A model generated the notes under the pieces. That model searched no databases. It was not told the origin of the DNA and saw nothing but the letters and a program-made list of their open reading frames with translations. A stretch of 56,440 nt of DNA, from positions 1 to 56,440 of the forward strand of contig JAFZIV010000051.1 in assembly GCA_017554235.1 (NCBI GenBank), written 5' to 3'. This document shows positions 1 to 8,463 of the stretch, in pieces. The translations under genes and the position numbers were made by a program. The stretch is from Selenomonadaceae bacterium (GTDB lineage Bacteria; Bacillota; Negativicutes; Selenomonadales; Selenomonadaceae). Within the stretch, counting starts at the first letter, position 1, and each line of letters starts with the position of its first letter.

Positions 1-1146
1 GAGTTTGCGAATATCGAAACTTCCGCTCGCTCTTCGTCCAAATATAAATCCTACTTCCCCTTTGCATTTCACTTTGTCAAAAAGCCTGTAGCCAAAAATT
101 TCAAACGGCGTTTGATTTCTTTTCCGAGTTCCACCTTTGTTAATCGTGAGCTTGTGTATCTGTCGATTGTGCTTACGTACCTGTTTAAAATACCAGTAGT
201 AATTCAATCGTTCGGCTTGTATGTTTCCTGCTATGCAGTATGCGTCAACGTAATGTTCCTTCGGCAATCCCAATCTTATCCGCGTGTTTTTCGTGATGTA
301 GCCGAATGTATTTCGGACTTCGACGGCGGGATAAATCTCTTTCAGTTTGTTAAAAAACGCCCAGCGCATTATCCCCATAAATGCCGCTTCTTTAAAACTT
401 TGTCCACGTTTTTGTTTCAGCTGAATTTTGCCTTCGTGATATTTTCTGTGGCAAGTCTCGCAAAGTGTGATCAAATTATTTGGCGCATCGCCACCTGTCT
501 TTCGACTTTCCAGATGATGAACATTTAAAACATTGTCCTTGCTTTTTCCGTGACAATATTGGCATTCGTGATTATCTTTGAACAATACATATTCCCGCAC
601 ATTCCAAAAATTAAGTTGTTCGCCTTGCTGATATTCTTCTCCGTTGATTTCTGGATTCTTGATTTTCTGAATATCAAAGCTCGCTGTCTCAACTATGATT
701 TTCGTGACTGGAAGAATCTTGCAGACATTATCGACAACTTTTAAATGAGCGTTGATTCTGTTCTGAATCGACGGTGCAAGCCAACCTTTATGTTTTGCCT
801 TCACTCGATTTAAAAATCTTGGCTGGCGATAACGAGTTTTGCGATTACGTCTTGCCCTTCTCAAATCGCGGCGTGTTGAAAGTAATTCTGTGATGTCAGT
901 GCGAAGTACAACTTCGGAGGCGTAGAGTTCTTTCTTTTTTGTCGACGCTGAAAGTCCAATGTGTTTTGCTCCCGCGTCTACTCCTAGTGTTATGAGTTGA
1001 ACTTTGTTTTCGCACTCAAATTTGAGTTGAATTACAAAAGGTTCACGGCGAATAACTGTCGCCTTTCCTTCTTTGAGTAAGTGTCTTGCCTTTGCTTCCT
1101 TGCACGGCATAAGTGGTTTACCTTTAATTGAAAGTACGTACACCAT
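1..1146 (-). CDS. iscB: IscB-family RNA-guided HNH/RuvC endonuclease (3' end off the window)
   Basis: 382 codons are visible and the frame runs off the left edge. The N-terminus has the PLMP-type domain of IscB (KGKPLMPCKEAKAR). A RuvC-I segment follows (LGVDAGAKHIGL, Asp), then the arginine-rich bridge helix (RRDLRRARRNRKTRYR) and RuvC-II (IIVETASFD, Glu). The HNH module has a CQYC and LCETCH zinc pair around NVHHLESRKTGGDAPNNL, and RuvC-III is HYVDAYCIAG (His/Asp). All catalytic residues expected of the family are present. ATG at 1146 is chosen because AGGAGGG lies 9 nt upstream. IscB proteins are transposon-borne ancestors of Cas9 that cut DNA guided by an omega-RNA encoded just upstream; here that RNA region lies at 1165-1378. 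Family assignment is firm; activity is not shown. Confidence 0.9.
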   Translation of the reverse strand, partial: MVYVLSIKGKPLMPCKEAKARHLLKEGKATVIRREPFVIQLKFECENKVQLITLGVDAGAKHIGLSASTKKKELYASEVVLRTDITELLSTRRDLRRARRNRKTRYRQPRFLNRVKAKHKGWLAPSIQNRINAHLKVVDNVCKILPVTKIIVETASFDIQKIKNPEINGEEYQQGEQLNFWNVREYVLFKDNHECQYCHGKSKDNVLNVHHLESRKTGGDAPNNLITLCETCHRKYHEGKIQLKQKRGQSFKEAAFMGIMRWAFFNKLKEIYPAVEVRNTFGYITKNTRIRLGLPKEHYVDAYCIAGNIQAERLNYYWYFKQVRKHNRQIHKLTINKGGTRKRNQTPFEIFGYRLFDKVKCKGEVGFIFGRRASGSFDIRKL

Positions 1147-1164
1147 AGCTTTAAGCCCTCCTGT

Positions 1165-1378
1165 ACGTTAGAGTTATAATCCTTCGCCAATGTTATCTTG
1201 CGGTTTACGTGACAACAGCACTGTTCCTACCCATCAGAACTGTTTAACCATTGCCCTTAGTGCTACAAGTTAGGATTTACGCCCGTAGGTAATTATACAT
1301 TCGCAAGTAACGTAGTTTAAAACTGAGGCTAGTCAATCAGGGCTTAAAAAGCCCCCGCCGTCGCGTGGGGTTATTGAC
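1165..1378 (-). ncRNA. omega-RNA scaffold upstream of iscB, with element left end
   Basis: This non-coding stretch sits directly 5' of iscB, where omega-RNAs are encoded. It starts with GTCAATAACCCC and folds into nested stems: GTCAAT with ATTGAC enclosing a CCCC/GGGG hairpin and a GGCTT/AAGCC hairpin. A near-copy lies at 53083-53310, where several stems keep pairing through different bases. By family precedent the guide would be the host sequence just outside the left end, on the minus strand upstream of 1378. Expression is inferred, not seen. Confidence 0.75.
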
Positions 1379-1556
1379 TGAAAAAGTAAACGCTGCTACT
1401 AAGGAAACAGAAAGCTAAAAAAATTATAAACGTCGGGAAAAATTTTTCGAGGTTAAACAAAGATCCGTTAAACAAAATTGCGGCGAATACGAAGAAATTT
1501 TTTGTCCACTGCTTTAAGCGCATTTCTAAAAGAATTTGTTTTAGCAACTCAATCAC
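1379..1556 (-). pseudogene. UbiA-family prenyltransferase (decaprenyl-phosphate phosphoribosyltransferase-like), N-terminal fragment
   Basis: A fragment of about 60 residues that reads like the N-terminus of UbiA-type decaprenyl-phosphate phosphoribosyltransferases: MRLKQWTKNFFVFAAILFNG followed by a membrane segment ending LSSSVYFF. The frame is interrupted where the IscB element's left end (GTCAATAA) begins and stops two codons later at 1371. A GTG at 1556 overlaps the era stop codon (GTGATTGA), suggesting translational coupling; an internal ATG at 1523 is an alternative. The rest of the gene, if present, lies beyond the left edge on the far side of the element. In the family the enzyme transfers phosphoribose to a polyprenyl phosphate for cell-wall or glycan precursors. 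Family call is moderate because only one helix is visible. Confidence 0.6.
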
Positions 1557-2442
1557 CAAGTCCAAAGTTTTGAATTGCACCGTTGGAATTACGCCAGCCG
1601 CGTTTAACTTTTACCCACAAATCCAAATAAACTCTCTTACCTAAAAGCATTTCAATTTCAGGACGAGAATTTTTTCCGACGCCTTTTAAAAGTTCTCCGC
1701 CCTTGCCAATTAAAATTCCTTTTTGCGAATCGCGTTCAACGTAAATAACGGCGCGAATATAAGTTGGCGAATTTCCGCGCGGAGTAATTTCTTCAATGTC
1801 AACGGCGATTGAGTGCGGAACTTCATCTTCCGTCACGTGAAGAATTTTTTCACGAATCAACTCGGCTATAATCAATCGTTCGGGTTGATCCGTCACCATA
1901 TCGGCGGGATAATATTTCGGACCTTCCGGCAAAAATTTTTTAGCTTCATCAATCAGCGAATCAATATTCGTGCCGTCAACCGCGCTAATCGGAATTACCG
2001 CCGCAAAATTTTTCCGCGCAGAATATTCTTCAATAATCGGCAAAACTTTTTCGCGGTCAAGTAAGTCAATTTTATTTATGACGAGAATAACAGGCGTATT
2101 TGTCGTTTCAAGACGCTCAAGAATATATTTTTCGCCGCCGCCAAATTTTTCAGTTGCATCAATCACGAAAAAAATTAAGTCAACTTCCTTAAGAGTTCCT
2201 TCAGCCGCCTTCAACATATATTCGCCGAGTTTGAATTTAGGTTTATGAATGCCGGGCGTATCTAAAAAAATAATCTGCGCGTCGTCCTGCGTCAAAATGC
2301 ATTGAATGCGACTGCGCGTAGTCTGCGGTTTATCAGACATAATTGCAATTTTCTGTCCGATAATTTTATTTATCAGCGTGGACTTGCCGACGTTGGGGCG
2401 TCCAATCACCGTTACGAATCCTGATTTATACAAATTAATCAT
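1549..2442 (-). CDS. era: GTPase Era
   Basis: 297 aa, full length for Era. The GTPase domain has G1 GRPNVGKST near residues 14-22, the Thr-rich switch (QTTRSR), G3 DTPG and G4 NKID. The C-terminal KH domain contains IGKGGELLKGVG, and the end LWVKVKRGWRN is typical. Era binds the 3' end of 16S rRNA and helps 30S maturation. It lies in the phoH-ybeY-fliB-era run on the minus strand; pairing with ybeY (another rRNA maturation factor) is the usual firmicute arrangement. ATG at 2442 is only 2 nt from AAGGGG, so the TTG at 2433 (10-11 nt away) may be the true start. Confidence 0.95.
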   Translation of the reverse strand: MINLYKSGFVTVIGRPNVGKSTLINKIIGQKIAIMSDKPQTTRSRIQCILTQDDAQIIFLDTPGIHKPKFKLGEYMLKAAEGTLKEVDLIFFVIDATEKFGGGEKYILERLETTNTPVILVINKIDLLDREKVLPIIEEYSARKNFAAVIPISAVDGTNIDSLIDEAKKFLPEGPKYYPADMVTDQPERLIIAELIREKILHVTEDEVPHSIAVDIEEITPRGNSPTYIRAVIYVERDSQKGILIGKGGELLKGVGKNSRPEIEMLLGKRVYLDLWVKVKRGWRNSNGAIQNFGLGD

Positions 2443-2448
2443 TCCCCT

Positions 2449-3672
2449 TTATATTGGAAGAAAAGTTGAAATAATTTTCGTCATATCCTCTTCGTCAGTC
2501 AATTCAGCGGAGAGATTTTTTAAACAATTTTTGTTATTATTTATGCCCCTTGAACGTTCGGAAATATTGTTAATAACGCCCCGCAACGTTGTATTTTTAT
2601 AATTTGGTACAAACGTTGTCAATTCAACAAATTTATATACCGCAACCATCACGGCAAAATTGTGGGCGATAGATCCTTCAACACAGAAGGGATACAGATT
2701 TTGAAAAATTTCGTGGACTACGTAATTGCTGAAAGCCGTGTCCATCTTGGAAACAAATTCCATTCTAAGATTATTCATCTCATCAAAACGACTTTTCGCA
2801 AGTTCGGTAGCAATCTCTTCGCTATCGTCTTTCTTTGGCATAAGAAAATCTTTTAAAACGTTGACTTGCATTATTTCAGCTAAGATAATTGATGTTTTCT
2901 TGGAAGTAGGAGGCAATAAATTTTTAATTACACAATCGAACATTATCGATAAGAATTTAGCGTAATCAAAATTAATGTCTTCAAAAAGATTTGCGCCGTA
3001 TTCCTCCCAAAAATTCGCCGACATAAAAAGCTTAGCAAGATTTTCAATTTCGTCCGCGCGACCTTCCTTTATCAAGTCGTCAACGTTCAACCAGAAAGAC
3101 CCCAACACAGCAATCCGTTGATCTATAGTCAAATAATCCATTTCCTTAAGAATAACCATTGCGGCTAATTGCATAACTGGAAAATGTGGTTGAATATCCG
3201 CAGGAATTTTGTTTGTAATATAATTTACAGGCTCGTCTGGTATCTTAATCGTTTTAAGCGTTATTGCATCGTCTGACGAGAGTGCTAATTCGGCAACTAG
3301 CGGACAAGTCAAACTCAAAGAATATTCCAAAGTATCGCCAATCTTTACATTATGGCGCGGGTAAGTTTTGCAAACCATTGACAAAAAATTTTCGCCGTGA
3401 TTTTTTTGGATACTGCAAAGATTTTCTTCCGTCAAAAAGGGACAATCACCATTTGCTTTGAGTTGGATAACGTATCCTTTGCGTTCTTCATTGTAATTTA
3501 TTTTTGAAGTAATTTCTTTATCAGCCGATTCGATTTGCTCATATTTTTTAAAGGTGTCAGCGTCAATATCAACGCACCAGTTTTTACAGCATTTAGCACC
3601 GCAACGTTGACCGTCGCATTTAAAATATTCTACATATTTAGGATAAATAAGGGTAGCCACATTCTCCAACAA
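2449..3672 (-). CDS. fliB: Flagellin lysine N-methylase FliB-like (YkgJ-type cysteine cluster)
   Basis: 407 aa. The N-terminus has the cysteine cluster of this family: C19, C24, C28, C29 and C33 in CDGQRCGAKCCKNWC, then GDCPFL, NLCSIQ and MVCKTYPRH near residues 74-105. This is the layout of FliB proteins, which methylate lysines on flagellin in Salmonella and occur widely in Negativicutes and Clostridia. The rest is helical and poorly conserved. Two adjacent TTG codons (3672 and 3669) follow GGGAGG, which lies inside the end of ybeY, so the gene is read with ybeY, phoH and era. No flagellar gene is in the window, so the substrate is inferred from family only. Confidence 0.75.
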   Translation of the reverse strand: MLENVATLIYPKYVEYFKCDGQRCGAKCCKNWCVDIDADTFKKYEQIESADKEITSKINYNEERKGYVIQLKANGDCPFLTEENLCSIQKNHGENFLSMVCKTYPRHNVKIGDTLEYSLSLTCPLVAELALSSDDAITLKTIKIPDEPVNYITNKIPADIQPHFPVMQLAAMVILKEMDYLTIDQRIAVLGSFWLNVDDLIKEGRADEIENLAKLFMSANFWEEYGANLFEDINFDYAKFLSIMFDCVIKNLLPPTSKKTSIILAEIMQVNVLKDFLMPKKDDSEEIATELAKSRFDEMNNLRMEFVSKMDTAFSNYVVHEIFQNLYPFCVEGSIAHNFAVMVAVYKFVELTTFVPNYKNTTLRGVINNISERSRGINNNKNCLKNLSAELTDEEDMTKIISTFLPI

Positions 3673-3674
3673 AA

Positions 3675-4133
3675 TTACCTCCCAATCCCTAATGTCGTCA
3701 TAATATAATCTTGTTCGCGCTCCATTTCTATACGATCCTCTTCTTCAATGTGATCGTAACCAAGAAGGTGTAAAATTCCGTGTACCGTCAAAAAAATAAC
3801 TTCGCGCAGGTATGAATGTCCGAAGTCGGCGGCTTGAATTTTAGCGCGTTCAAGAGAAATAATTATGTCGCCAAGAATTTCAACTTGCGGATTTAAAATT
3901 TCCGGCTCGTCACTTTCACGAAATGCAAATGATAAAACGTCCGTAGGTTTATCGATACCGCGAAAATTTTTATTGAGTTCGTGAATATGCTCATCGTCCG
4001 TCAAAGTTATGCTAAGTTCGGAATTTTCCACGCCGTAAAGTTCTCCGATAACTTTTGCCGCACGAATTATTTCCGTCTCCAAAATTTCTTCAACTGCCAA
4101 TTCATCAGGTTCACTGCTAATTATTACGTTCAT
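3675..4133 (-). CDS. ybeY: Endoribonuclease YbeY (16S rRNA maturation)
   Basis: 152 aa, usual size. The metal-binding motif HGILHLLGYDH (H-x3-H-x5-H) is complete near residues 115-125, and the conserved DVLSFAF strand precedes it. YbeY is a single-strand RNase that acts in 16S 3'-end processing and ribosome quality control. It begins 8 nt after the phoH stop, an order conserved across Firmicutes, with era further downstream. ATG at 4133 is preceded by AGGTG. Confidence 0.95.
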   Translation of the reverse strand: MNVIISSEPDELAVEEILETEIIRAAKVIGELYGVENSELSITLTDDEHIHELNKNFRGIDKPTDVLSFAFRESDEPEILNPQVEILGDIIISLERAKIQAADFGHSYLREVIFLTVHGILHLLGYDHIEEEDRIEMEREQDYIMTTLGIGR

Positions 4134-4141
4134 ACTAACAC

Positions 4142-5092
4142 CTAAAACCTTATCCCTTTTTCATAGGCATTGATAATTGCCGAAACAACTTCATGGCGTA
4201 CAACGTCGCTTGAATCAAGTTCACAAATTCCTATGCCGTTAATATTTTTCAAAATTTCTACAGCCTCTGCAAGTCCCGATTTTGTACCGCGTGGCAAGTC
4301 AATCTGTGTCAAGTCTCCTGTAACTGCCATACGTGAACCGAATCCCAATCGCGTCAAAAACATTTTCATCTGCGGGCTTGTAGTATTCTGCGCTTCGTCC
4401 AAAATTATAAATGCGTCGCTCAAAGTTCTTCCGCGCATATATGCCAAAGGTGCAATCTCAATCACACCGCGTGTAAAAAATTTTTGGTACATATCAAAGC
4501 CGAAAATTTCTTGAAGTGCGTCATAAAGCGGGCGCAGGTATGGATCAACTTTTTCTTGCATATCGCCCGGCAAAAATCCTAAACGTTCTCCCGCCTCAAC
4601 TGCAGGGCGCGTCAAAATAATTTTTTTAACTTCGCGAATACGCAGATAATATGCCGCCATTGCCACTGCCAAAAAAGTTTTTCCCGTACCGGCGGGACCA
4701 ATTCCAAAAGTTATCACGTGACTTTTCATCGCATCGATATAATTTTGTTGTCCGAGACTTTTTGCGTGAATGTGCGTACCTTTAGACGTTACGATAATCG
4801 TTTCGCCGAAAATCTTTTGTAAAATTTTTTCGCTGTCAGATTTTACAAGCTTAATTGCGGCGGCAACATCTTTCATCGTAGGAAAATTTCCGTTGCTATA
4901 AAATTTTTGAAGTTCGACGATAACTTTTTCTGCGCGTGTAACTTCATCATCATTGCCGTTAAGCTCAACGACATTTCCTCGACTTATAATCTTACAATCG
5001 AATTTAGCTTCAATCATCTGCAAAAATTCTTCACGGTCTCCCAAAACTGCACGCCATTCATCGACGTTTGCAAACTCAATTCTTTTCGTCAA
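4142..5092 (-). CDS. phoH: PhoH-like ATPase
   Basis: 316 aa from TTG 5092. I chose this start because GGAAGGTG lies 8 nt upstream and the 14 extra residues from ATG 5134 run through that site. An N-terminal KH-like region (residues 20-80) is followed by the P-loop GPAGTGKT, Walker B FIILDEAQ and AVTGDLTQIDLP, the RecA-like core of PhoH. PhoH proteins are ATP-binding, RNA-related proteins of unclear exact role. The gene heads the phoH-ybeY-fliB-era run. A terminator for cbiD lies just upstream at 5141-5168, so transcription probably restarts in the short gap. Confidence 0.92.
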   Translation of the reverse strand: MTKRIEFANVDEWRAVLGDREEFLQMIEAKFDCKIISRGNVVELNGNDDEVTRAEKVIVELQKFYSNGNFPTMKDVAAAIKLVKSDSEKILQKIFGETIIVTSKGTHIHAKSLGQQNYIDAMKSHVITFGIGPAGTGKTFLAVAMAAYYLRIREVKKIILTRPAVEAGERLGFLPGDMQEKVDPYLRPLYDALQEIFGFDMYQKFFTRGVIEIAPLAYMRGRTLSDAFIILDEAQNTTSPQMKMFLTRLGFGSRMAVTGDLTQIDLPRGTKSGLAEAVEILKNINGIGICELDSSDVVRHEVVSAIINAYEKGIRF

Positions 5093-5140
5093 ATAAAAAT
5101 CACCTTCCGTTAAATTGGCTTTATTGTACAACATTTAGCT

Positions 5141-5168
5141 AAAAAAAAAAATCCCTAAATGTAGGATT
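5141..5168 (-). terminator. Rho-independent terminator after cbiD
   Basis: On the minus strand a short stem (TCCTA with TAGGGA, one bulge) is followed by a run of at least ten T. It lies 55 nt past the cbiD stop and upstream of phoH. Confidence 0.6.
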
Positions 5169-5222
5169 ACGATAGATAAGTCAAAAAATAGAAGTGTTAA
5201 ATGCAATAAGAACTTGGAGTTA

Positions 5223-6311
5223 TTAATGTGTAAAATTTTTGTAGTTTGCCGCAAAATCATCTGCACCTAAAATTTCTCCGGCGTAGTTAAGTAAAATTGT
5301 ACCAACACGAATTTTTTGGAAAGTGTACCGCTCGGCACGATAACTTGCACGGGCGGCAATTTTTTTGTAAACAATTTCAAGATTATTGGCGGAAATAATT
5401 TCTGTAGCTTCCTCCGTAGTTGCCGCGTCAAGAATTTTTTTAACTTCAACAGCGGCTAGACCTTCGGCGGCACAATAAGCGGCTAAAGTTTCCAATCTCC
5501 CGTCAGCAATTCGGTTATGCGTGTGAAAAATTCCTGCCGCAACTTTTACAAGCTTGCCGATATGTCCGCACAAAATTATTTGCTTAACATTTCTGTCAAC
5601 CGCCGCGTCCAACATATGTCCGATAAAATTACTTGTCTGCACGATAGCTTGAGGATTAAAGCCAAGTTTTTTAGCGATAGTCTCGCCGATTTTGCCCGGC
5701 ACGAAAATTAATGTATCGACGCCCGCCGCAACAGCAACGTCAATCTGTGGCACAAGAGAATTTTTAAAAGCCTCCTCTGACATTGGACGAAGTACGCCGG
5801 TTGTTCCTATAACTGAAATTCCGCCTTCAATGCCCAAAATTGGATTCAAAGTTTTTTTGGCAAGCTCGACGCCAGCCGGTATGGAAATTTCAACTTCAAG
5901 CGCGTTGACGTGAAATTCGGCGACAACATTTTTTATCAGTTGACGTGGACCGGGATTAATAGCAGGTTCACCTTTTGGAATTTGTAAGCCTGATTTTGTG
6001 ACTGTACCCACGCCTAAACCTGCGCGGAAAATAATTTCGTCACCGTCAATCTTTTTAATCGTTGTGAAAATCGAAACGCCGTTAGTAATGTCTGGATCGT
6101 CGCCGGAATTTTTTATGACTTCGACGCAAATTTTATCGCCGTCAATTTTTACGTCAGCAATGGGAATTTTTAAAATTGTGCCGTCAAGCGCGGTAATATC
6201 AACTTCATCAACAATTTTGTTATAAGTCAGATAAATCAACGCCGCCTTGACTCCTGCCGCCGCACTTGCTCCCGTAGTATAGCCGCCCTTTAAATCTTTA
6301 ATATTTTTCAT
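5223..6311 (-). CDS. cbiD: Cobalt-precorrin-5B C1-methyltransferase CbiD
   Basis: 362 aa from ATG 6311; the frame stays open for 52 more codons upstream but these cross the divergent promoter and look non-coding. The N-terminus GGYTTGASAAAGVKAAL is the family signature. Further matches are PGRQLIKNV, ISVIGTTGVLRPMSEEA near the middle and HIGKLVKVAAGIFHTHNR. CbiD acts in the anaerobic (cobalt-early) cobalamin ring pathway. It stands alone here: no other cobalamin gene and no cobalamin riboswitch is seen nearby. No strong ribosome binding site precedes the ATG. Confidence 0.9.
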   Translation of the reverse strand: MKNIKDLKGGYTTGASAAAGVKAALIYLTYNKIVDEVDITALDGTILKIPIADVKIDGDKICVEVIKNSGDDPDITNGVSIFTTIKKIDGDEIIFRAGLGVGTVTKSGLQIPKGEPAINPGPRQLIKNVVAEFHVNALEVEISIPAGVELAKKTLNPILGIEGGISVIGTTGVLRPMSEEAFKNSLVPQIDVAVAAGVDTLIFVPGKIGETIAKKLGFNPQAIVQTSNFIGHMLDAAVDRNVKQIILCGHIGKLVKVAAGIFHTHNRIADGRLETLAAYCAAEGLAAVEVKKILDAATTEEATEIISANNLEIVYKKIAARASYRAERYTFQKIRVGTILLNYAGEILGADDFAANYKNFTH

Positions 6312-6334
6312 AAAAATTATTATAACTTTTTTGC

Positions 6335-6362
6335 TTGACGTTGAACAGAAAAATTTTATACA
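6335..6362 (+). promoter_or_regulatory. Sigma-70-type promoter of the dCMP deaminase gene
   Basis: TTGACG at 6335-6340, 16 nt spacer, TATACA at 6357-6362. It points into the deaminase gene, whose ribosome binding site AGGAG is at 6381-6385. It lies in the divergent gap with cbiD. Confidence 0.7.
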
Positions 6363-6394
6363 ATCAGCGCAGAAAATTTTAGGAGCTGATTCAT

Positions 6395-7981
6395 TTGGAA
6401 AAAAATAACCGTCCTGATTGGGACGAATATTTTTTGAATATCGCGCAGGAAGTCGGCAAGCGGTCAACCTGTATGCGTCGACGTTACGGAGCCATTATCG
6501 TCAAAGATAAAATTATCGTAAGCACGGGTTACAACGGTTCGCCGCGCGGTGATGAAAATTGTATTGACACCGGCATTTGTGAACGTGAACGCCTGCATAT
6601 TCCGAAGGGTGAACGTTATGAGCTCTGCGTTGCCGGTGATTCTATTATAAAACTTCTTGACGGCAATTACCGCACGATAAAAGAACTTGCTGATACTGGA
6701 GAAAATTTTTGGACTTATGCGGTTGACACTAAGACCGGTTGCATTGTACCTGCACAAGCTGAAAATCCTCGTAAAACCGGAATAAGAAATGATATGGTAC
6801 GTGTTACTTTTGACAACGGCAAATCAGTTATTTGTACTTCAGATCACCTTTTTTTGTTGACTGATTGCACTTATAAAGCGGCGAGAGATTTAAATATTCA
6901 AGAAAGTATAATGCCTATGTATTACAATTTTGCCATAAATAAAGGGTATGAATCAATTTGCAATACTATTAGCATGCGAAAAGGAAGATTGCTGGCGAAT
7001 GAAAAACGCTGTACCTCACAGACTACCACTCATCATTTAGTTTACGAATTTTTTAAAGGTAAGGCTGACTTTGAAAATGGAAAAGTTCTAATTCATCACA
7101 AGGATGGCAATATGCTGAACAATACGCCCAATAATCTTGAATTAATAAGCAGGTCTGAACATAGCACAATCCACATAACACCTGAACGAATAGATGCTCT
7201 TACCCGCTCCGCAATTAAAGGCGTAGAAACACAACGTCGAATGTTAATCGAAAATCCTCAATTTGCAGAATTTAAACGTTCAATCGGTTCTCAAAATATG
7301 TCTGCTAATTGGAATAATCCTGATTATAGGAAACATGTTCACGAAACTCAAGTAGAAAATGGAAGACGTAACGTAAAAATTTTAAACAGTCCTGAAATGA
7401 GATATAGACAATATCAAGGCAAAATAGCTAAAGGTATTGCTCTTCTAATTGGAAAAATGGCGGCTGAAAATGACACTACCGCAATAAATATTGAAACTTA
7501 TTCGGAATTACAAAAAAAATATCGTCCTACTGGCGGCAAACGCGGCACTATGGAAATGATACCGTTGCTTAAAACAATTTTAAAATGGTATGCGGGAGAT
7601 TTTGAAAAAGCCTTGCAAGCGGCTAAAACTTTTAATCATCGTGTTATAAAAGTTGAATTTCTTGATACGCCAATGGAGGTATACGATGTAACTGTTCCCG
7701 TTTACCATAATTTTCCGATTGATCTTGGTGATAATTCCTGCATTTTCGTGCATAATTGTGTTGCAGTGCATGCGGAAGCCAATGCGATTATCAATGCAGA
7801 CCCGCTTAAAATGCAGGGTGCTACAATTTATATCGTCGGAATAAATGTTGCGGATGAAACTTTTGCGTCGGGTGCGCCTTGCCTTATGTGTCGTCGTATG
7901 ATTAAAAACGCGCAGATTGCCAAAGTGATTTACCGCGAAACCAACGGCGAAATTGTTACGCGCAACGTTGATGAACTTTAA
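6395..7981 (+). CDS. dCMP deaminase interrupted by an HNH intein (ComEB/Dcd family)
   Basis: 528 aa precursor. Residues 1-77 and 455-528 together form a 151-aa deoxycytidylate deaminase. The N-part has [21 protein letters not shown] and GYNGSPRG; the C-part begins [11 protein letters not shown] (zinc ligand and catalytic Glu in HAE) and has PCLMCRR (PCxxC zinc ligands). The enzyme makes dUMP from dCMP for dTMP synthesis. Residues 78-454 are an intein inserted directly before the conserved Cys of CVAVHAE, so the protein cannot form its active site until splicing. The start is TTG 6395, 9 nt after AGGAG. The open frame through the intein shows that splicing is at the protein level. Confidence 0.93.
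   Translation: MEKNNRPDWDEYFLNIAQEVGKRSTCMRRRYGAIIVKDKIIVSTGYNGSPRGDENCIDTGICERERLHIPKGERYELCVAGDSIIKLLDGNYRTIKELADTGENFWTYAVDTKTGCIVPAQAENPRKTGIRNDMVRVTFDNGKSVICTSDHLFLLTDCTYKAARDLNIQESIMPMYYNFAINKGYESICNTISMRKGRLLANEKRCTSQTTTHHLVYEFFKGKADFENGKVLIHHKDGNMLNNTPNNLELISRSEHSTIHITPERIDALTRSAIKGVETQRRMLIENPQFAEFKRSIGSQNMSANWNNPDYRKHVHETQVENGRRNVKILNSPEMRYRQYQGKIAKGIALLIGKMAAENDTTAINIETYSELQKKYRPTGGKRGTMEMIPLLKTILKWYAGDFEKALQAAKTFNHRVIKVEFLDTPMEVYDVTVPVYHNFPIDLGDNSCIFVHNCVAVHAEANAIINADPLKMQGATIYIVGINVADETFASGAPCLMCRRMIKNAQIAKVIYRETNGEIVTRNVDEL
6626..7756 (+). mobile_element. Intein with HNH homing-endonuclease domain in dCMP deaminase
   Basis: 377 aa. Block A starts at Cys1 ([13 protein letters not shown]). 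Block B has the TxxH motif ([10 protein letters not shown]). Block F is [12 protein letters not shown], and block G ends VHN followed by the +1 Cys of the extein, giving the His-Asn-Cys splice junction. All residues for class 1 splicing are present. The middle (about 7021-7180) is an HNH domain of the HHLVYEFF...[23 protein letters not shown] type rather than the more common [18 protein letters not shown] segment resembles DNA-binding NUMOD repeats. The intein is visibly more AT-rich than the exteins. Boundaries are exact from the extein alignment: removing it restores YEL-CVAVHAE. Confidence 0.93.
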
Positions 7982-8002
7982 AATTTTTTGGAGAAACTAA
8001 AA

Positions 8003-8036
8003 AAATCCCTCTGACAATTCGGAGGGATTTTCTTTT
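8003..8036 (+). terminator. Bidirectional terminator between dCMP deaminase and rpsI
   Basis: AAATCCCTC at 8003-8011 pairs with GAGGGATTT at 8022-8030 (9 bp, 10-nt loop). T-rich sequence follows and an A-run precedes, so it can serve both convergent genes. Confidence 0.85.
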
Positions 8037-8054
8037 TGTCTGTAAAGACTGCAA

Positions 8055-8447
8055 TTAACGTTTCGAGAATTGAGACGCTTTTCTAGCTTTCTTGAGACCG
8101 TACTTGCGACGTTCTTTTTCACGAGGATCGCGGGTAACAAAACCGGCTTTTTTCAGCGCAGGACGAAGGTCGGAATTTAATTCCATTAACGCCCTTGTAA
8201 TGCCGTGACGAATTGCGCCTGCCTGTCCGCTTGTGCCGCCGCCTTTTACGCTTGCTACAACGTCGTACTTGCCTTCCATTTCAGTAAGGACGAGCGGTTG
8301 ACGAACAATCAATTCTAATGTTTGCAAACCAAAATATTCTTCCATAGAGCGACCGTTAATTGTAACTTTGCCGTCGCCGGGAATAAGACGAACACGCGCT
8401 ATTGAACTTTTGCGGCGTCCCGTTCCATAATAACTTACATTTTCCAT
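8055..8447 (-). CDS. rpsI: 30S ribosomal protein S9
   Basis: 130 aa, full length. [19 protein letters not shown] at the N-terminus and the basic tail [20 protein letters not shown] ending FSKR, which reaches the ribosomal P site, identify S9. It is the second gene of the rplM-rpsI operon, 16 nt after rplM, the near-universal arrangement. Ribosome binding site AGGTG precedes ATG 8447. Confidence 0.97.
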   Translation of the reverse strand: MENVSYYGTGRRKSSIARVRLIPGDGKVTINGRSMEEYFGLQTLELIVRQPLVLTEMEGKYDVVASVKGGGTSGQAGAIRHGITRALMELNSDLRPALKKAGFVTRDPREKERRKYGLKKARKASQFSKR

Positions 8448-8463
8448 AAAAGTTCACCTCAAA

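Noticed and set aside
112..744. Two plus-strand open frames of 138 and 64 residues
   Set aside because: They lie antisense within iscB and show no recognisable domain; the minus-strand frame has all IscB motifs.
6312..6467. 52-codon N-terminal extension of cbiD
   Set aside because: It runs across the promoter and 5' end of the divergent dCMP deaminase gene; the CbiD family starts near MKNIKDLKGGYTTGAS.
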